From assembly GCA_903813345.2 (NCBI GenBank), contig CAIIXF020000006.1:26853936-26917935 (forward strand): 64,000 bases of DNA, given 5' to 3'. Numbering within the stretch: the stretch's first letter is position 1; every line of letters begins with the position of its first letter. The notes beneath the pieces are model-generated. The model saw nothing but the letters and a program-made list of their open reading frames with translations. It searched no databases and was not told the DNA's origin. Of this stretch, positions 32,422 to 43,750 are shown in pieces. This DNA is from Owenia fusiformis (lineage: Eukaryota; Annelida; Polychaeta; Sabellida; Oweniidae). The translations under genes were made by a program, and so were the position numbers.

Positions 32422-33736
32422 GATACGACGTCAGATACTGTACATCGCGGCATTTTACTGCATTTTTAATGCGTACTTACTTTTAAAACCGCAATATCTC
32501 AACAGCAAAATCATATTTTTCTACAATTTTTCGTCATCAGTTGAACACGTATGTCCATGAAATATTTTGCCTATCAGAATTCCAAATAACTGATTTGGGA
32601 CTTTATAAATGAGAATCACGCAAGCCGTATTATGCGACTTTCTATGCTAAAACCGGGTGTCGACTGTAACATTTTGAAGAAAAGTGATTTTAATTTTAAA
32701 CGAAAAATGAAGATAACTTTTTCATTTCCCAACGGATCTTACTCAAATTTTCACAATATTTAAATTCACCATTTTGGAAAAGACAAACAGATTCTATGTG
32801 ATGACGTCATAATATAACAATGCTAACTTAACGCTTATATTTATGCAAAAAAGTGTCGACAGGCAGAATTTCGTACCAACAAGATATATATTTTGATCAA
32901 TTAAACATTAAATCGTTTGAAAGGTGAATTATTCTTTTTTGATTCCCGAAAGGCATATCATATTCTATATTTTTATCAAAAAACTATATCATTTCGATTA
33001 AAATTCAGTCTGTAAGAAGTATAAATTGAAAGAAATATGAAGTGAAGCCATGTGAAAAATTCACAAAATTACGATTCATTTTTTGAGTTCAAATATTTCT
33101 AATTAAGGGATAAACATTCAAAACTTTCCAATGTTTCAGCATGTTCTTTTAAATATACCCCTTACTACATACAATTAATTTCATTTAATTTGAACGAGTA
33201 TATATTGAGATAGACATCGTTTTATCACCGCAACCCCAAGTGAAGCCTTTACAAAATAAGACGTTACGCCGTTAGCGTATTATATGTTCTCCTTTATTAT
33301 TCATTGCTTTAAATAAATAAAACCGTCGAGTTAAAATAAATTACAAATAATGCATTTAACAATCCTTAATATCTTCCCGTCTGTGTTTATCAGTTGAATA
33401 TGACAAGGGGCATTGTGAGTCTAGAAAGACGGTGCGACAACGAGAGCGCAGGGCCGAAAAGCGCGACAAAGAAGAAAACGGATAGGGTTTGAAATGTATA
33501 CTTTCTGGTGATTCTAATTCTGTATATCGTGACACAACCTTTTTGAATATAGAATTGTAAAGCGCACATTAATCTGAACAAAACTTGAAGTTTTTAAGAA
33601 GATTCCACGAATATTAAAACGTTTGCAATTACTTGGAGGAGCATTGCGCATATTTATCGCGTAAATCTTTGCATTTTGTCGGTAAAATGAACAATTACAC
33701 TGTTACGCCGTGATGTACAGTATCTGACGTCGTATC
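32422..33736. mobile_element. 1.3-kb element with about 30-bp inverted repeats and ATT target duplication
   Basis: GATACGACGTCAGATACTGTACATCGCGGC at the left is repeated in reverse complement at the right (GCCGTGATGTACAGT...GTATC), both followed or preceded by ATT. The AT-rich interior has no recognised protein. The - strand frame 33390-33581 looks accidental. Confidence 0.55.
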
Positions 33737-34402
33737 ATTGCAACATACATGTACACATTATAATATACAATGCGCATGCAACAGAATATATTAAAATATA
33801 TTAAAGATATTTTTGATAAGTACAACGCAGAGCAGCATCGAAATACAATAGGCCACGCATTTTTTTAGCCAAACCACAGCCAATCCAAAATATACTTGTC
33901 GTTTCGCATGAAAATATATTTCCGACATGCCCGCACTTAACTGTAGTATACCATGAATTCCACGCTCTTTAATCGTTTCGTCAGTTTGCCTTTACACAAC
34001 TTTCAATCATGTCTTTTCAATATATTTTGTACAACGAGACAAGCCATTTAACATGTCAAAACGTCATGACCTGGTCAAATAGACCTGGTCATGCAGCTAG
34101 TAATCTGTAAGAGAAGTGTGATAAAGTGTTACAGCTAGACGACACTGGGCACATAAAGCTGTCTCCACTTCTTGGGTTACACTATAAAACAAAATGGCTT
34201 TGCCCGCCCAAAAGTGCAGTTCAATTTGGTCGACGACATTTTGAATTCTTATTTAGAGTAAGTTTCCTGTAAGACTCCGAGGTTGGAGAAGTAGTTCACA
34301 GGTAAAACGCCCCCTTTTCTCTGTCTCTCCATCATTGTGCATAAATGTATGACTTGCAGACAGCATTCCCAACTTTCCTTTGAAGTTCCGACAAAAATAA
34401 AC

Positions 34403-34530
34403 AAGGCATTATCATGCAAAATGTCACTACCTGCCATTTGTTACGGAAGCCGAACACCGAACTCCGACAGCCGTCCACAAAAAAAGTTGAAGACTACAAC
34501 AATATGTCAGCACTTTTTGTGGTGACACAA
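34403..34530 (+). repeat. Interspersed repeat family with GTCACCAC hairpin end, copy 1
   Basis: Shares AAGGCATTATCATGCAAAATGTCACTACCTGCCATTTGTTAC, CCGTCCACAAAAA-AGTTG and ACAATATGTCA-CACTTTTTGTGGTGACA in order with the copies at 35795, 36003, 39826 and 61001. The 3' end folds as a TGTCACCAC...GTGGTGACA hairpin. Confidence 0.6.
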
Positions 34531-35370
34531 AAATTACATATTTTTGCTCCGCACGCCCTCCTTCATTTCCAGGTGCTGGAAAATTGATACATTTCTCAGA
34601 GTTTTGCCTTGAGGGCAAAAGCAAAAACTGCATAATTTCCACCAACAGAAGTTAATGACCCGGGGTTAATGAACACTTCTTCAAAACTAAAATTCTCCGT
34701 TCATCTACATGTAGTTCGGGGAGTTCGCTCTGGATAGTTAAACAATAAACTTTTAGAAATTAAAATAAAGGTAGGTGTTAGAAAACGTTAGGATAAATAC
34801 TGAATTTGTAACCTCATATGTGTTAACGATTTGATAGGAAACTGGGCAAAACACGTCTTGAAAGTTAAATATGTTGAAATGCGTTTTAACATCTGATGAA
34901 GTCATTACTACTAATGAGCTACTTGAATTACTTCAAAAACCATTGTTGGTAATTAATGTATTATTGCCTGATGCAGTTTCTTTATGGGATAATGGTAGGG
35001 AAATTGATAAATGTGAACAAAGCCTGCTATGTAGCAGTTAATGTTACAAATACGCTCTGTTAAGTAAGATACTAATACACTAGAACTTTCCCATTCTTAT
35101 CAGGCTTAATGGTAATTTTTCTCAAATGATGAAGCGTTAATGGCATATTGTTTCCAAATGATTTTATTCCATTAGTATCAATTCGCTTGTCTGTTTAAGC
35201 TTGGGCGAAAGTCAACCATTTTAACTTAACCGAGCACCTTTGAGACTAATTCTTAATTAGGTCCAGCTCAACAAGTCATTCATTTTACCCTTGAGGGGGA
35301 GTTTTACATCATGTTATTCAAATAACAAGTTATTGATGTGGTACCCTTTGCATTTGTTCAACTTGGCTTC

Positions 35371-35556
35371 TTAAAAGAGAGCTTCATCTTCGGTAGACTG
35401 CGCCCAGGGAGTAGTTGCCACATTGTCATTGTGGCTGCCCTGGCCTTGACATGTAGTTGGGTCATCTGGTTGGCCATTGTTAGTATTTGCATCAGGGTTA
35501 AGAACTTCATATAAGAATGATGGCCTCTGGGTTTGGTTCTCTTCTAGACATGTTGT
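35371..35556 (-). CDS. Possible terminal exon, unknown protein
   Basis: On the - strand, an acceptor-like CAACATGTCTAG precedes a frame reading ENQTQRPSFLYEVLNPDANT, rich in N, D, Q and T, and ending ATTPWAQSTEDEALF-stop. The open frame extends upstream to 35628 through repeat sequence. AATAAA lies about 200 nt past the stop. I do not recognise the protein and found no partner exon. It may be chance. Confidence 0.25.
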   Translation of the reverse strand, partial: TTCLEENQTQRPSFLYEVLNPDANTNNGQPDDPTTCQGQGSHNDNVATTPWAQSTEDEALF

Positions 35557-35794
35557 GGTATATAAATATGGATGCACAAATATTACAAGACAGAGCAAGG
35601 AAATGAAACATTTAAATGTACAAGCCATAAGGACAACAACCCCAAATATCCAAGACTATGATCTAACGTGTAGAGACAATGTCTTATACCCCCTTTCCCC
35701 CATCATTCAGAAGCCAATATAACAATTCAAGACCACAAGGCCAAGTGACATTTTATTCATCATAAAGATCATTAACAAGAATAAATTACAAGGC

Positions 35795-35912
35795 ATCAAC
35801 ATGCAAAATGTCACTACCTGCCATTTGTTACAGACATCCCGAAAGCCACCCACAGAAAAGAAGGAGACTATAACAACATGTCACCACTTCTGATGGTGGT
35901 GACACAAAAATG
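35795..35912 (+). repeat. GTCACCAC repeat family, copy 2
   Basis: Same order of blocks as copy 1: GCATCAACATGCAAAATGTC, CTGCCATTTGTTACAGACAT and a CACCACTTCTGATGGTGGTG hairpin at the end. Confidence 0.6.
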
Positions 35913-36002
35913 ATAACCAATACTCTTGACATCAAAATAGATCAAGAGCAAGAGCAAGTGATGACTGGGACAAAATCCATTCTAGTTCATTCAATTATAA
36001 AC

Positions 36003-36152
36003 AAAAGGCATTTTATGCAAAACGCTACCAACTGCCATTTGTTACAGATGCTGTAATTTAATACAGACATCATGTTACAGACGCCGAACACCATCCACAA
36101 AGAAGTTGGAGACCATAACAATATGTGAACACTTTTCGTGGGGACGTAAAAA
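36003..36152 (+). repeat. GTCACCAC repeat family, copy 3
   Basis: AAAGGCATTTTATGCAAAAC, GCCATTTGTTACAGATGC, an extra GTTACAGACGCCGAACACC, then ACAATATGTGAACACTTTTC. The terminal hairpin is decayed. Confidence 0.55.
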
Positions 36153-36569
36153 CACCACCTATTGTCAGTCCTCTCACTCTTATTAAATGATACATCCTTA
36201 AATACATCCTTAAATAGATGTGAGTGATGAACATTTGTATTTACTTACTTTTTATTTATACTCATAAATTAACACATTTAACTAAAGAAATCATTGTCTG
36301 TCATCAGTTGATTTTTCATTTATTTACTTTCAATATATAATTTTAACAACACAGAAAGTAAAGCGCCGATTCATCTAATCAACTTATGAAATACACATAA
36401 TTTTTTTTTTTTATTATTACTAATAAGGAGTTTTACCACATGTCGAACCCAGATTCATTTAATTGGATGCTACTAAAATATAATGTTAACAATCTACACT
36501 TAAATGTGGTGCATTTTATCATATACAAGCACCATCTTGTAAAACATGTTAAAGCTAATGTATAAAATG

Positions 36570-36787
36570 CACTGGCGGATAAGGAGGGGGGGGGGGGGGC
36601 TAAGATGGTCCAAGAAAAAAAAATTGGGCCCTAAAAGTTTCTAATTTTAAGCCTTTTCAAGAAAATGGGCCTTAAATTTTGAGAATTTGGGCCCAATTTT
36701 TGGTTTTAAGGGGCCCAATTTTTGGTTTTAAGGGGCCCAAAAATTGTGAAATTTGGGCCCCCTTGGTTGTTCCCAGATCCGCTCTTG
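36570..36787. mobile_element. hAT-like MITE with GGGCC-rich interior, second copy
   Basis: It starts CACTGGCGGATAAGGAGGGG and ends CCAGATCCGCTCTTG, with GGGCCC-TTTTTGGTTTTAAGG blocks tandemly repeated inside. It is related to the element at 4581-4746. The right terminus is mutated. Confidence 0.55.
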
Positions 36788-36992
36788 AAATATCATGTTA
36801 ACAGGCTAACATTCTTCAGCAAAATACATAAACTGAAATCAACAAAAAACTGACAATCGCATGCATTCATTTAACATGTTATTCAGCAATCATATTTCAT
36901 ATGTATTCTTTTTCAAATGATACTAAACTCTATTTAGTACAGTACACATATTTATCATTAACTATCATAAATAAATATACATACATTGTTAA

Positions 36993-36998
36993 TTTATT
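36993..36998 (-). terminator. Candidate polyadenylation signal for the neuropeptide gene
   Basis: AATAAA on the - strand lies 145 nt past the stop codon of the precursor gene. Confidence 0.4.
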
Positions 36999-37142
36999 CA
37001 AATAAACAACAGTAAACAATAAAGAGAACCACTTGAATTTTTTGTCAAGCTTTGGCTTCATGAGTCATGACTCTTGAAACATGTTTGTGTAAAACTTCTG
37101 AGAACATAAATGCTGATAGATTTAACTGATGCTGCCATCTAT

Positions 37143-37604
37143 TCATCTCCTTTTGCCATATCTCATAGGATTGGGTTTAGCACCATTATCAGCATTAGCT
37201 TGTACGATTGGTCGTCCAAAAGAGGCGAGTCTTGTTTCAATCGGCAGAGGGCCACCCATTGGCTGCCAAAAAGCATCCTTTTTCTCCATCGCATTCTTTT
37301 CAAATAAACGATTGGCTTGTATTTGCGAGTTTAGCCTCATCATATGTTGGATATCAACGGTGGCTAAAGCTTCACGAAGCTGCGATAAAATCTCACCCCG
37401 AAGTTTAATGTCTGCATTAACAAGTGATCTGAGAAATTCATATTGTCCGGCTGTACTTCTCGATGAGCGTTTATGAGATGTTAAATCTACAGGGTATTTA
37501 TCTTCTAAAGGATGATTGTTCTGTTGTGCTTGTATGGCAGCCGTGAAAACAGCGGGAACAAATAAGGCCAGTGCGATGAGAAGTTGTGCTGGGGACACCA
37601 TCAT
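37143..37604 (-). CDS. Amidated neuropeptide precursor, 153 residues, C-terminal -NPMRYamide
   Basis: The protein starts with a strong signal peptide (MMVSPAQLLIALALFVPAVF, cleavage near residue 22). Convertase sites are visible at KR 45-46 and KK 108-109, and GKRR closes the protein at 150-153. Cutting there predicts a 40-residue peptide, residues 110-149, beginning DAFWQPMGGPLP and ending GAKPNPMRY, amidated from G150. The segment 47-107 is predicted helical, with LRGEILSQLREAL and SQIQANRLF; the latter loosely recalls CRF/DH44 peptides but lacks an amidation site. No cysteines. The layout is that of a secreted peptide hormone. I do not recognise the family. The coding sequence lies in one exon; 5' UTR introns are possible. 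GKRR at the very end supports real coding. Confidence 0.75.
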   Translation of the reverse strand: MMVSPAQLLIALALFVPAVFTAAIQAQQNNHPLEDKYPVDLTSHKRSSRSTAGQYEFLRSLVNADIKLRGEILSQLREALATVDIQHMMRLNSQIQANRLFEKNAMEKKDAFWQPMGGPLPIETRLASFGRPIVQANADNGAKPNPMRYGKRR

Positions 37605-37789
37605 TCGGTTACGATTCTCTCCGGAAAGAATTTGTAAGAAACCAGGCTTGATAATTTTTCTTGATTTTCGATTTACTCTACTCTGACTTGTGCAGGATCA
37701 CTCTTGTCTGTTGGGGTAACCGGTAATTAAGACTGGAAATAAAAAACATGAACCATATCAAGTATCACATATAAAGGGAATAATTATAT
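37605..37789 (-). other. 5' flank of neuropeptide gene
   Basis: Sequence between the precursor start and the minisatellite. 5' UTR and promoter are expected here, but no distinctive element is seen. Confidence 0.3.
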
Positions 37790-38155
37790 ACCCTCACGTA
37801 TGAACGGAATAAATATAAAATGTCATCACATACGAATGGAATAAATACAAAGTGTCATCACATAGGAATGGAATAAATATAAAGTGCCATCACATGAACA
37901 GAATAAATATAAAGTGCCATCACATACAAATGATATAAATATAAAGTATCATCACACGAACGGAATAAATATAAAGTGTCATCACACGAAGGGAATTAAT
38001 GTAAAGTGTCATCACATACGAACGGAATAAATATAAAGTGTCATCACATGAGAACGAAATAAATATAAAGTGTCATCACATACGAACGGAATAAATATAA
38101 AGTGTCATCACATACTGAATAAATATAAAGTGTCACCACACAAAGGGAATTAATG
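37790..38155. repeat. 32-bp minisatellite, about eleven units
   Basis: The unit is approximately AAAGTGTCATCACATACGAACGGAATAAATAT, with small deletions in several copies. It begins about 190 bp upstream of the neuropeptide start codon. Confidence 0.85.
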
Positions 38156-39825
38156 TGTTTTTTTTTCATGTTATCGATTCAAATTTCAATTTCAAATAAT
38201 AACATAGATATACACAGTCAGCTGATTGCCAAAGTTTTACAACATTAGCGGCAATTAAATAATATATACATAAATGAAATAATAGATACAATATAGATTA
38301 ATTAATGTACTATCATATATCTGAAGGAATAAAATAATATAAAGTGTTATCAAATAAGATCAAATTCACATTTCATAAATCAGCGGTTTCACTAGAATTT
38401 CTCACAACAGGCGAAATAAATGAAAACAACAGGCAAAATTAATGGAAATCATAAAAACATGGAAAAGTTGAAAATTCCCTAAAAACAACAGGCGATTTTG
38501 TGAAAACAACTGGTGAAAATCAAATAGTGGTTATGTTTACTGAACATAGATTTTCCAACATATTTTATGTTTAAAATCCTTTATTCCTACTTTAAGCACA
38601 AGGTGTTAGGGGCCAAGTCAAAACATTAATGTCCGTCAAAAAACTAATTAGTTAGGTCTTGACCCCCCTCCCCCTTCTAACGAAAGTCAAAATGTTTATG
38701 ACATTTTTCCAAATGAAATTTCCACTAATGATTTGCTTCGTTTATTAATGATTCTCTATCACCATCCATTATCCAACCTAGTCAAATGCGTATCTTAAAT
38801 TTTTTCGTAGTTAGAATGTTTATGATTTGCTTTATGAATGGTTATGTTGTAACCTAGAACGTTTCTAAAAGGATTCAGTTGGAACTTTCACTTTTTAATA
38901 GGTGACGAGATTGTGGAATGCAGAAATTGCAAAAGACGCAACCCGAAGAAACTGAAAATCGATGTCCGTCACCTAATTAAATAGCGTTTTACCCCCTCCC
39001 CCTAATGTAATTAATTATGTTTTTTTGATGGACATTGATGTTTTGACCCGACCCCTTACCTAAGTTATTATGATTGAACAGCACAACAAATGTTCATATA
39101 TTAATTAGTTATCTACTTCTTTCTATAAAGGTAGTCATATCTTACTTTATATTATATAAAGACATATCTAATCCATTCCCATGGTATGATAGTAATAGGG
39201 AGATCAGACTCAAGACTAAGTTGTATAACTTGGGCCTCTGGGAAATTATCTCCTTTGCGACCTTGAGTTTAGCAAGAATTTAAATAAAATGTCATTTTAT
39301 CGGTTGCTAATTATGCACATTTTGTATTCCTTTCCAAATTAACTTATATTCTAAAATATCATGATCAATTTATAACAGTGTTCTTTCACTAATTTCACCG
39401 TATTGCAAATTTTTACGATGATCTAAATGGTCCAATCTATGCCACAATTGGGGCACTTTGTGATAGTAAATTCATTTGGTACATGTATAATGTAATAGTT
39501 GAATAGTTGATACTACTACTACCAGTTAATATGAGTAAAACCTAGCCACTTAAAGTGAACAAATGGTGCTAATTTGTGAGCCCCATACTGGCAAAAGAAC
39601 ATGACTCGCTAAATTGATTTGTGTCCTCAAAACCGAAATAATCAGAATGATATGCTCATATATACCAATTCCGTCATTATTTCTATGGTCTTAACATGTA
39701 AATGTTTCTAACTTTTCAATAATATGCATAAATCTGTAATTCATGAGGCATCAGTCGAGGGAAATACCACATGTTGTCATCGAAAGATTTGTCCAGCATG
39801 GGGAAGCATTCAATTTTTCTTACAA
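38156..39825. other. Intergenic region, no gene seen
   Basis: AT-rich. ACAACAGGCGAAAT-type short repeats occur at 38405-38520, and a pair of inverted matches flanks 38.62-39.06 kb (TTAGGGGCCAAGTCAAAACATTAATGTCCGTCAAAAAA against its complement near 39015-39060), suggesting a 0.45-kb element. Confidence 0.45.
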
Positions 39826-40278
39826 GGCATTAACATGACAAAATGTCACCACCCAGTTGCTCACAATATAATTAGTTCAAACTTAAGTCAGATTTGAATT
39901 TCTGAGAACTCTGTAAATGATTTTGAAAAATTGGTCAATTTGAAACAGGCTTTTTGACAATGAACTTCTGAGAACTTGAAGATGATTTTGAAAAAAAATT
40001 TGAAACAAGTTGAAAAAATACCTTTTTGACCTTTTTTGACCTTGAAAAGGTCACCGAAGGTCAAATGGTAATTTTAGAGTCAGATTTGAACATGTGAAAA
40101 CTTGTAGATGATTTTGAAAAGTTGAAAAAAGACCTTTTAAACCTTTTTTTGACCTTGAGAAGATCACTGAAGGTCAAATCTTTTTTTGACCTTGAAAATG
40201 TCATTGAAGGTCAAATCAATATTCAGATTTGAACAAAAAATGGAGACCATAACAATATGTCACCACTTTTTGGTGGTG
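39826..40278 (+). repeat. GTCACCAC repeat family, longest copy (about 450 bp)
   Basis: It starts CAAGGCATTAACATGACAAAATGTCACCACC and ends ACAATATGTCACCACTTTTTGGTGGTGACA. The middle is present only here: three diverged units with TTTTTGACCTTGAAAAGGTCA and GAAGGTCAAAT. Other copies look like internal-deletion derivatives. Confidence 0.6.
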
Positions 40279-40280
40279 AC

Positions 40281-40443
40281 ATAAAAACACTATGAAAATT
40301 TCACAAATAATTTTTAACACATAATGTTTTGCTATATCAAAGAAAATTGCCTACTCCATGCAATTGTAGATAGGTAATTTTCTTTGGTATAATAAAACAT
40401 GATTAAAAAAATTATTTGTGAAGTTTTCATACTGTTTTTATGC
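40281..40443. repeat. 160-bp hairpin
   Basis: ATAAAAACACTATGAAAATTTCACAAATAATTTTT pairs with AAAAAATTATTTGTGAAGTTTTCATACTGTTTTTAT, and TACCAAAGAAAATT-type blocks pair nearer the apex (CTCCATGCAATTGTAGA). It directly abuts the end of the GTCACCAC repeat. Confidence 0.65.
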
Positions 40444-41509
40444 AAAATAGCATGCTCTCCCATGTCAGACAAATATTTTGATGACCTTTGAGCACATTCA
40501 ACAATATTTGGCATGTTGCGTTCAAAATGGTTTTGAAGTTGTTTAATTGATTGGGATACAGGGACATACAGATTCTGTACCCCACAGAGTGAAAACAAAG
40601 AAAGATCTACTTCACATGGGCCAATCAAAATGTGCTAAAAATTCACACCGTTCATTAATGGTTAACAAGCAAACTGCACACTTTAATGATGCACCCTTGT
40701 AAGAAACCATCATATAAAACCAGATCATTCATTAGGCTTCACATCAAATTACCATACATGCAAATTACCTAACATTTCAATAAAGCAACATTCTATAACA
40801 TGTAATTATACGTCATAACAATACCATAATAGATAAAATCGATGTTCCAGACCATGTGCTAGATCAGAAACCTCAGATTATCGTGAAATATAACGTGATC
40901 TATGAATTCACTCGTGATGTCATAACTTTTAATTGATTTGTAATGATAAGCTGTATCAGAAATAAATCCCCGATTTTGGACAGATCTCGCATGCTATAGA
41001 CTTGTTTGTTCAAACAAAGATGCTGCCAATTACAAGGTAGGGACTGATAGTGAAGATTTACAATCCAACCTAATGGCTTATACCTCACTGGAATGTTGAC
41101 ATATTTAATGCTTATTTGATATATGTACCTTCAACATGGAGAAATGATGAAAGTGTCTGAAAAGAAATTCCACAAATTGTTTGATTCTTGTATTGACATT
41201 AGTGGACATCTTGATTCATATCAACTGAATGATTAACACAGGTGTAAAAGGATGATTTAAACAGTGGCTTTCAGATACAGTACATGACTTCCATCCATGA
41301 CTTAATTGAATATTCAGACATACTGTAGACTACTTTAGTATGCAAATATATGTAAACGCCAAAAAAGTTAAGGCCACTAAAAGTTAGTACACTTTGAAAG
41401 ATTTTTTTGGTCAAAATAAGAGAAAGAAACTTTATCCAAAGGAGGTTAGAACGAATACTGACAATTGAAGTTTTCGGATGACCCACCATGCCTGGCTAAA
41501 CAGACAAAC
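40444..41509. other. Intergenic region, no gene supported
   Basis: A - strand frame ending in this region (MIGPCEVDLSLFSLCGVQNL...) has protein-like composition but no recognised motif or splice context. The rest is AT-rich. Confidence 0.3.
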
Positions 41510-42072
41510 CAATGTACAATGTCTTATGCGTTCCTGGCAAAAATGGGCAGAGAGAAAGCGAACCCACACACAAACTTGAGTAATTTTAAATTCCCCCATT
41601 TGAAAGGGAATAAATTGTGGCTACTCAAATAGGCTATCACATGTATTACTAATCTGCCTAACATTTTTGAAATATTACTATAGAGCACTAATAATGAATA
41701 CTGAGGAATTAATTATCAATTAAACCAACAAAATGTCACAACCCTGTTACAATCAAAAAGCGTAACAATATGTTACTATGCCAAACAGTGATCAAAAAGC
41801 TTTAAAGAAATCTCATTACTTGTTGACAATGACGAGAAGAAAGACATAGAAATAGAAGGTCTTCATTAATAAAGGGAAAGAGGTGTGTCAGCCATAATGA
41901 ACAGAGTGCTTTTGATAGACAATGTGGCAATCCTTTGTAAATTGTGACATCGTATGAGCGTTTCAAACAACCCCATTAACCAATATACAATGTCTTATGC
42001 GTTCCTGGCAAAAATGGGCAAAGAGAAAGCGAACCCACACACAAACTTGATTATTTGAGTATTCTTAATTTC
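41510..42072. repeat. Direct repeat, two copies 474 bp apart
   Basis: ACAATGTCTTATGCGTTCCTGGCAAAAATGGGCA(G/A)AGAGAAAGCGAACCC and the following ACACACAAACTTGA...CCCCATTTGA occur at about 41511-41602 and 41985-42072. Confidence 0.7.
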
Positions 42073-43239
42073 CCCATTTGACTCATTTAATGTCTGACCT
42101 AGTTAAAACTTAATATTGTAAAATGTATATCTCAAACACTCAATTTTTGATTAGATTAGGTGTTTATATCACCTTTTTTGTATGTCAGATTTCAATTGTA
42201 AATTATGTCAATATATCACACATTGGTCTCACTGACGTTACCACTGGAAAACACCTAAAGGTGTCAGGAACATGTAGGTGTTAGAACAGCAGCTGTTTAA
42301 TTAATCAGTCATGCCTGCGTCTAATTCTAGAGTGAGCAAATGTTCACATGACAAAGCTTGAGGAAACTGATTGTTGATATGTGACATACTTTGTTAAGGG
42401 CCGGAGACAATAACAGGAAATCAAGCCATAGGGAAGCATCATGCTGCGCATTTATTACATGAAGATACATCCTTCTATGCTGCGTTCTACAGAGTTGAAA
42501 AGTTTAGCAATATGCCATTGCATCAACAGGCATGTCATTCCCCATTCATATCCTCTCTTAAAGTCCCCGTCTAAAGTTTGAAAATATTTTTTTATCATTC
42601 ATTTACTATTTGTCATGCCTTAAAAAGATTTTTGAAAAAAGAGCATTTCATTTCTCAAATATTCAAATTTCCTGCTATTTTTCAAAAAAAGTTGAAATTT
42701 TTAATCATCAAATATTTGTTAATGCATTTCAAAAAATATTATCTTTTTAACACTATTGCAAAGATTGAACAAAGGACACAATATTTCAATAATAAAATGC
42801 CATATTTAATGGGCCACTTCAATGTTTTAGCATATCAAAAATATTTTGCAACATTAGTGATGTCACTAAGGTGGCAAAATCTTTTTGAAAAAACACAATT
42901 CTCAGAACCATTTTAATGAACTGATGAACTGAACTCGCTTATTTATGAACCGATTTTCTTAATTTTTTCGGCAAAAAACATGCGAGGATGAATGCTATGC
43001 ATTGGTATGAATTGTGGCTAATTAAAAGATATGTGTGACCTCTAAAGGTTAGTTTTAAATAAATTCACAAATTTTGGAACAAAAAGCTATCAAAATCCAC
43101 TTTTTGAAATTAAAAAAGTTTCACATATCACACTTTGATAACATTGGGTAAGACTCCTATATAAGCCAAAGTGGTTTAAACTTTATATGGGACTTCAAGA
43201 ATGTTTCAATCCGGGTATGTGCATCTGTGTGGCTTAGTG
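42073..43239. other. Intergenic region, no gene seen
   Basis: AT-rich. The + frame 42578-42916 is lysine-, phenylalanine- and isoleucine-rich, as expected by chance at this base composition. Confidence 0.35.
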
Positions 43240-43579
43240 AGATGCAATATGTTGGCGTCTGTGTAGGTTAGTGTGGTAAAATGTGTTGGAGTATGTGTGG
43301 GTTACTGCGATAAAATGTGTTAGTTAGTATCTGTGTGGGTGTGTGTGCTAAAATGTGTTGATGTCAGTTTGGCTTAGCGTGGGGAAATGTATTGGTGTCT
43401 GAGTGGGGTAGATTTTGGTGTCTGAGTGGGTTAGGTGTCGGTGTCTGAGTGGATTAGTGTGGTTAAATATGTTGGTGTCTGTGTGGGTTAGTGTGGTTCC
43501 ATGTATTGGTGAATATGTGGGTTAGTTTAGTTAAATGTGTTTGTGTATGTGTGGTTAAATGTGTAGGTGTCTATGTGGG
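43240..43579. repeat. GT-rich satellite, left part
   Basis: Diverged units of about 33-37 bp around GTGTCTGTGTGGGTTAGTGTGG-TTAAATGTGTTG. The array is cut by the LTR element and resumes at 48147 with the same unit. Confidence 0.85.
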
Positions 43580-43750
43580 TGTTATGTATCTGGTTTCAGT
43601 ACTGGTCATTAAGATATCTGATACCCTTAACTGAGATTACCATGCTTATAGCAGACACTTGTAAGTCTGGCTTCCTACTAGAAACACATTAACTATGTAG
43701 TTCTTATATTATGTTTGATGTATAATAAAGTCTTGATACAAAACACAACA
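43580..43750 (+). repeat. 5' LTR
   Basis: 171 bp, starting TGTTATGTATCTGG and ending ACACAACA. An AATAAAG at 43724-43730 is a likely polyadenylation signal. It matches the 3' LTR at every position I compared. Confidence 0.93.

Noticed and set aside
37143-37604. Assignment of the precursor to NPY/NPF, luqin or RYamide families
   Set aside because: Those families need R-x-RF/RY or FFxxxRY endings and other spacing; -NPMRY after a 40-residue peptide does not fit.
37790-38155. CRISPR-like array of 32-bp repeats
   Set aside because: Units are contiguous with no unique spacers, and the genome is eukaryotic; this is a minisatellite.
40332-40628. - strand 98-codon frame (MIGPCEVDLSLFSLCG...)
   Set aside because: Protein-like in part, but its end runs through a hairpin repeat and no family or splice site could be identified.
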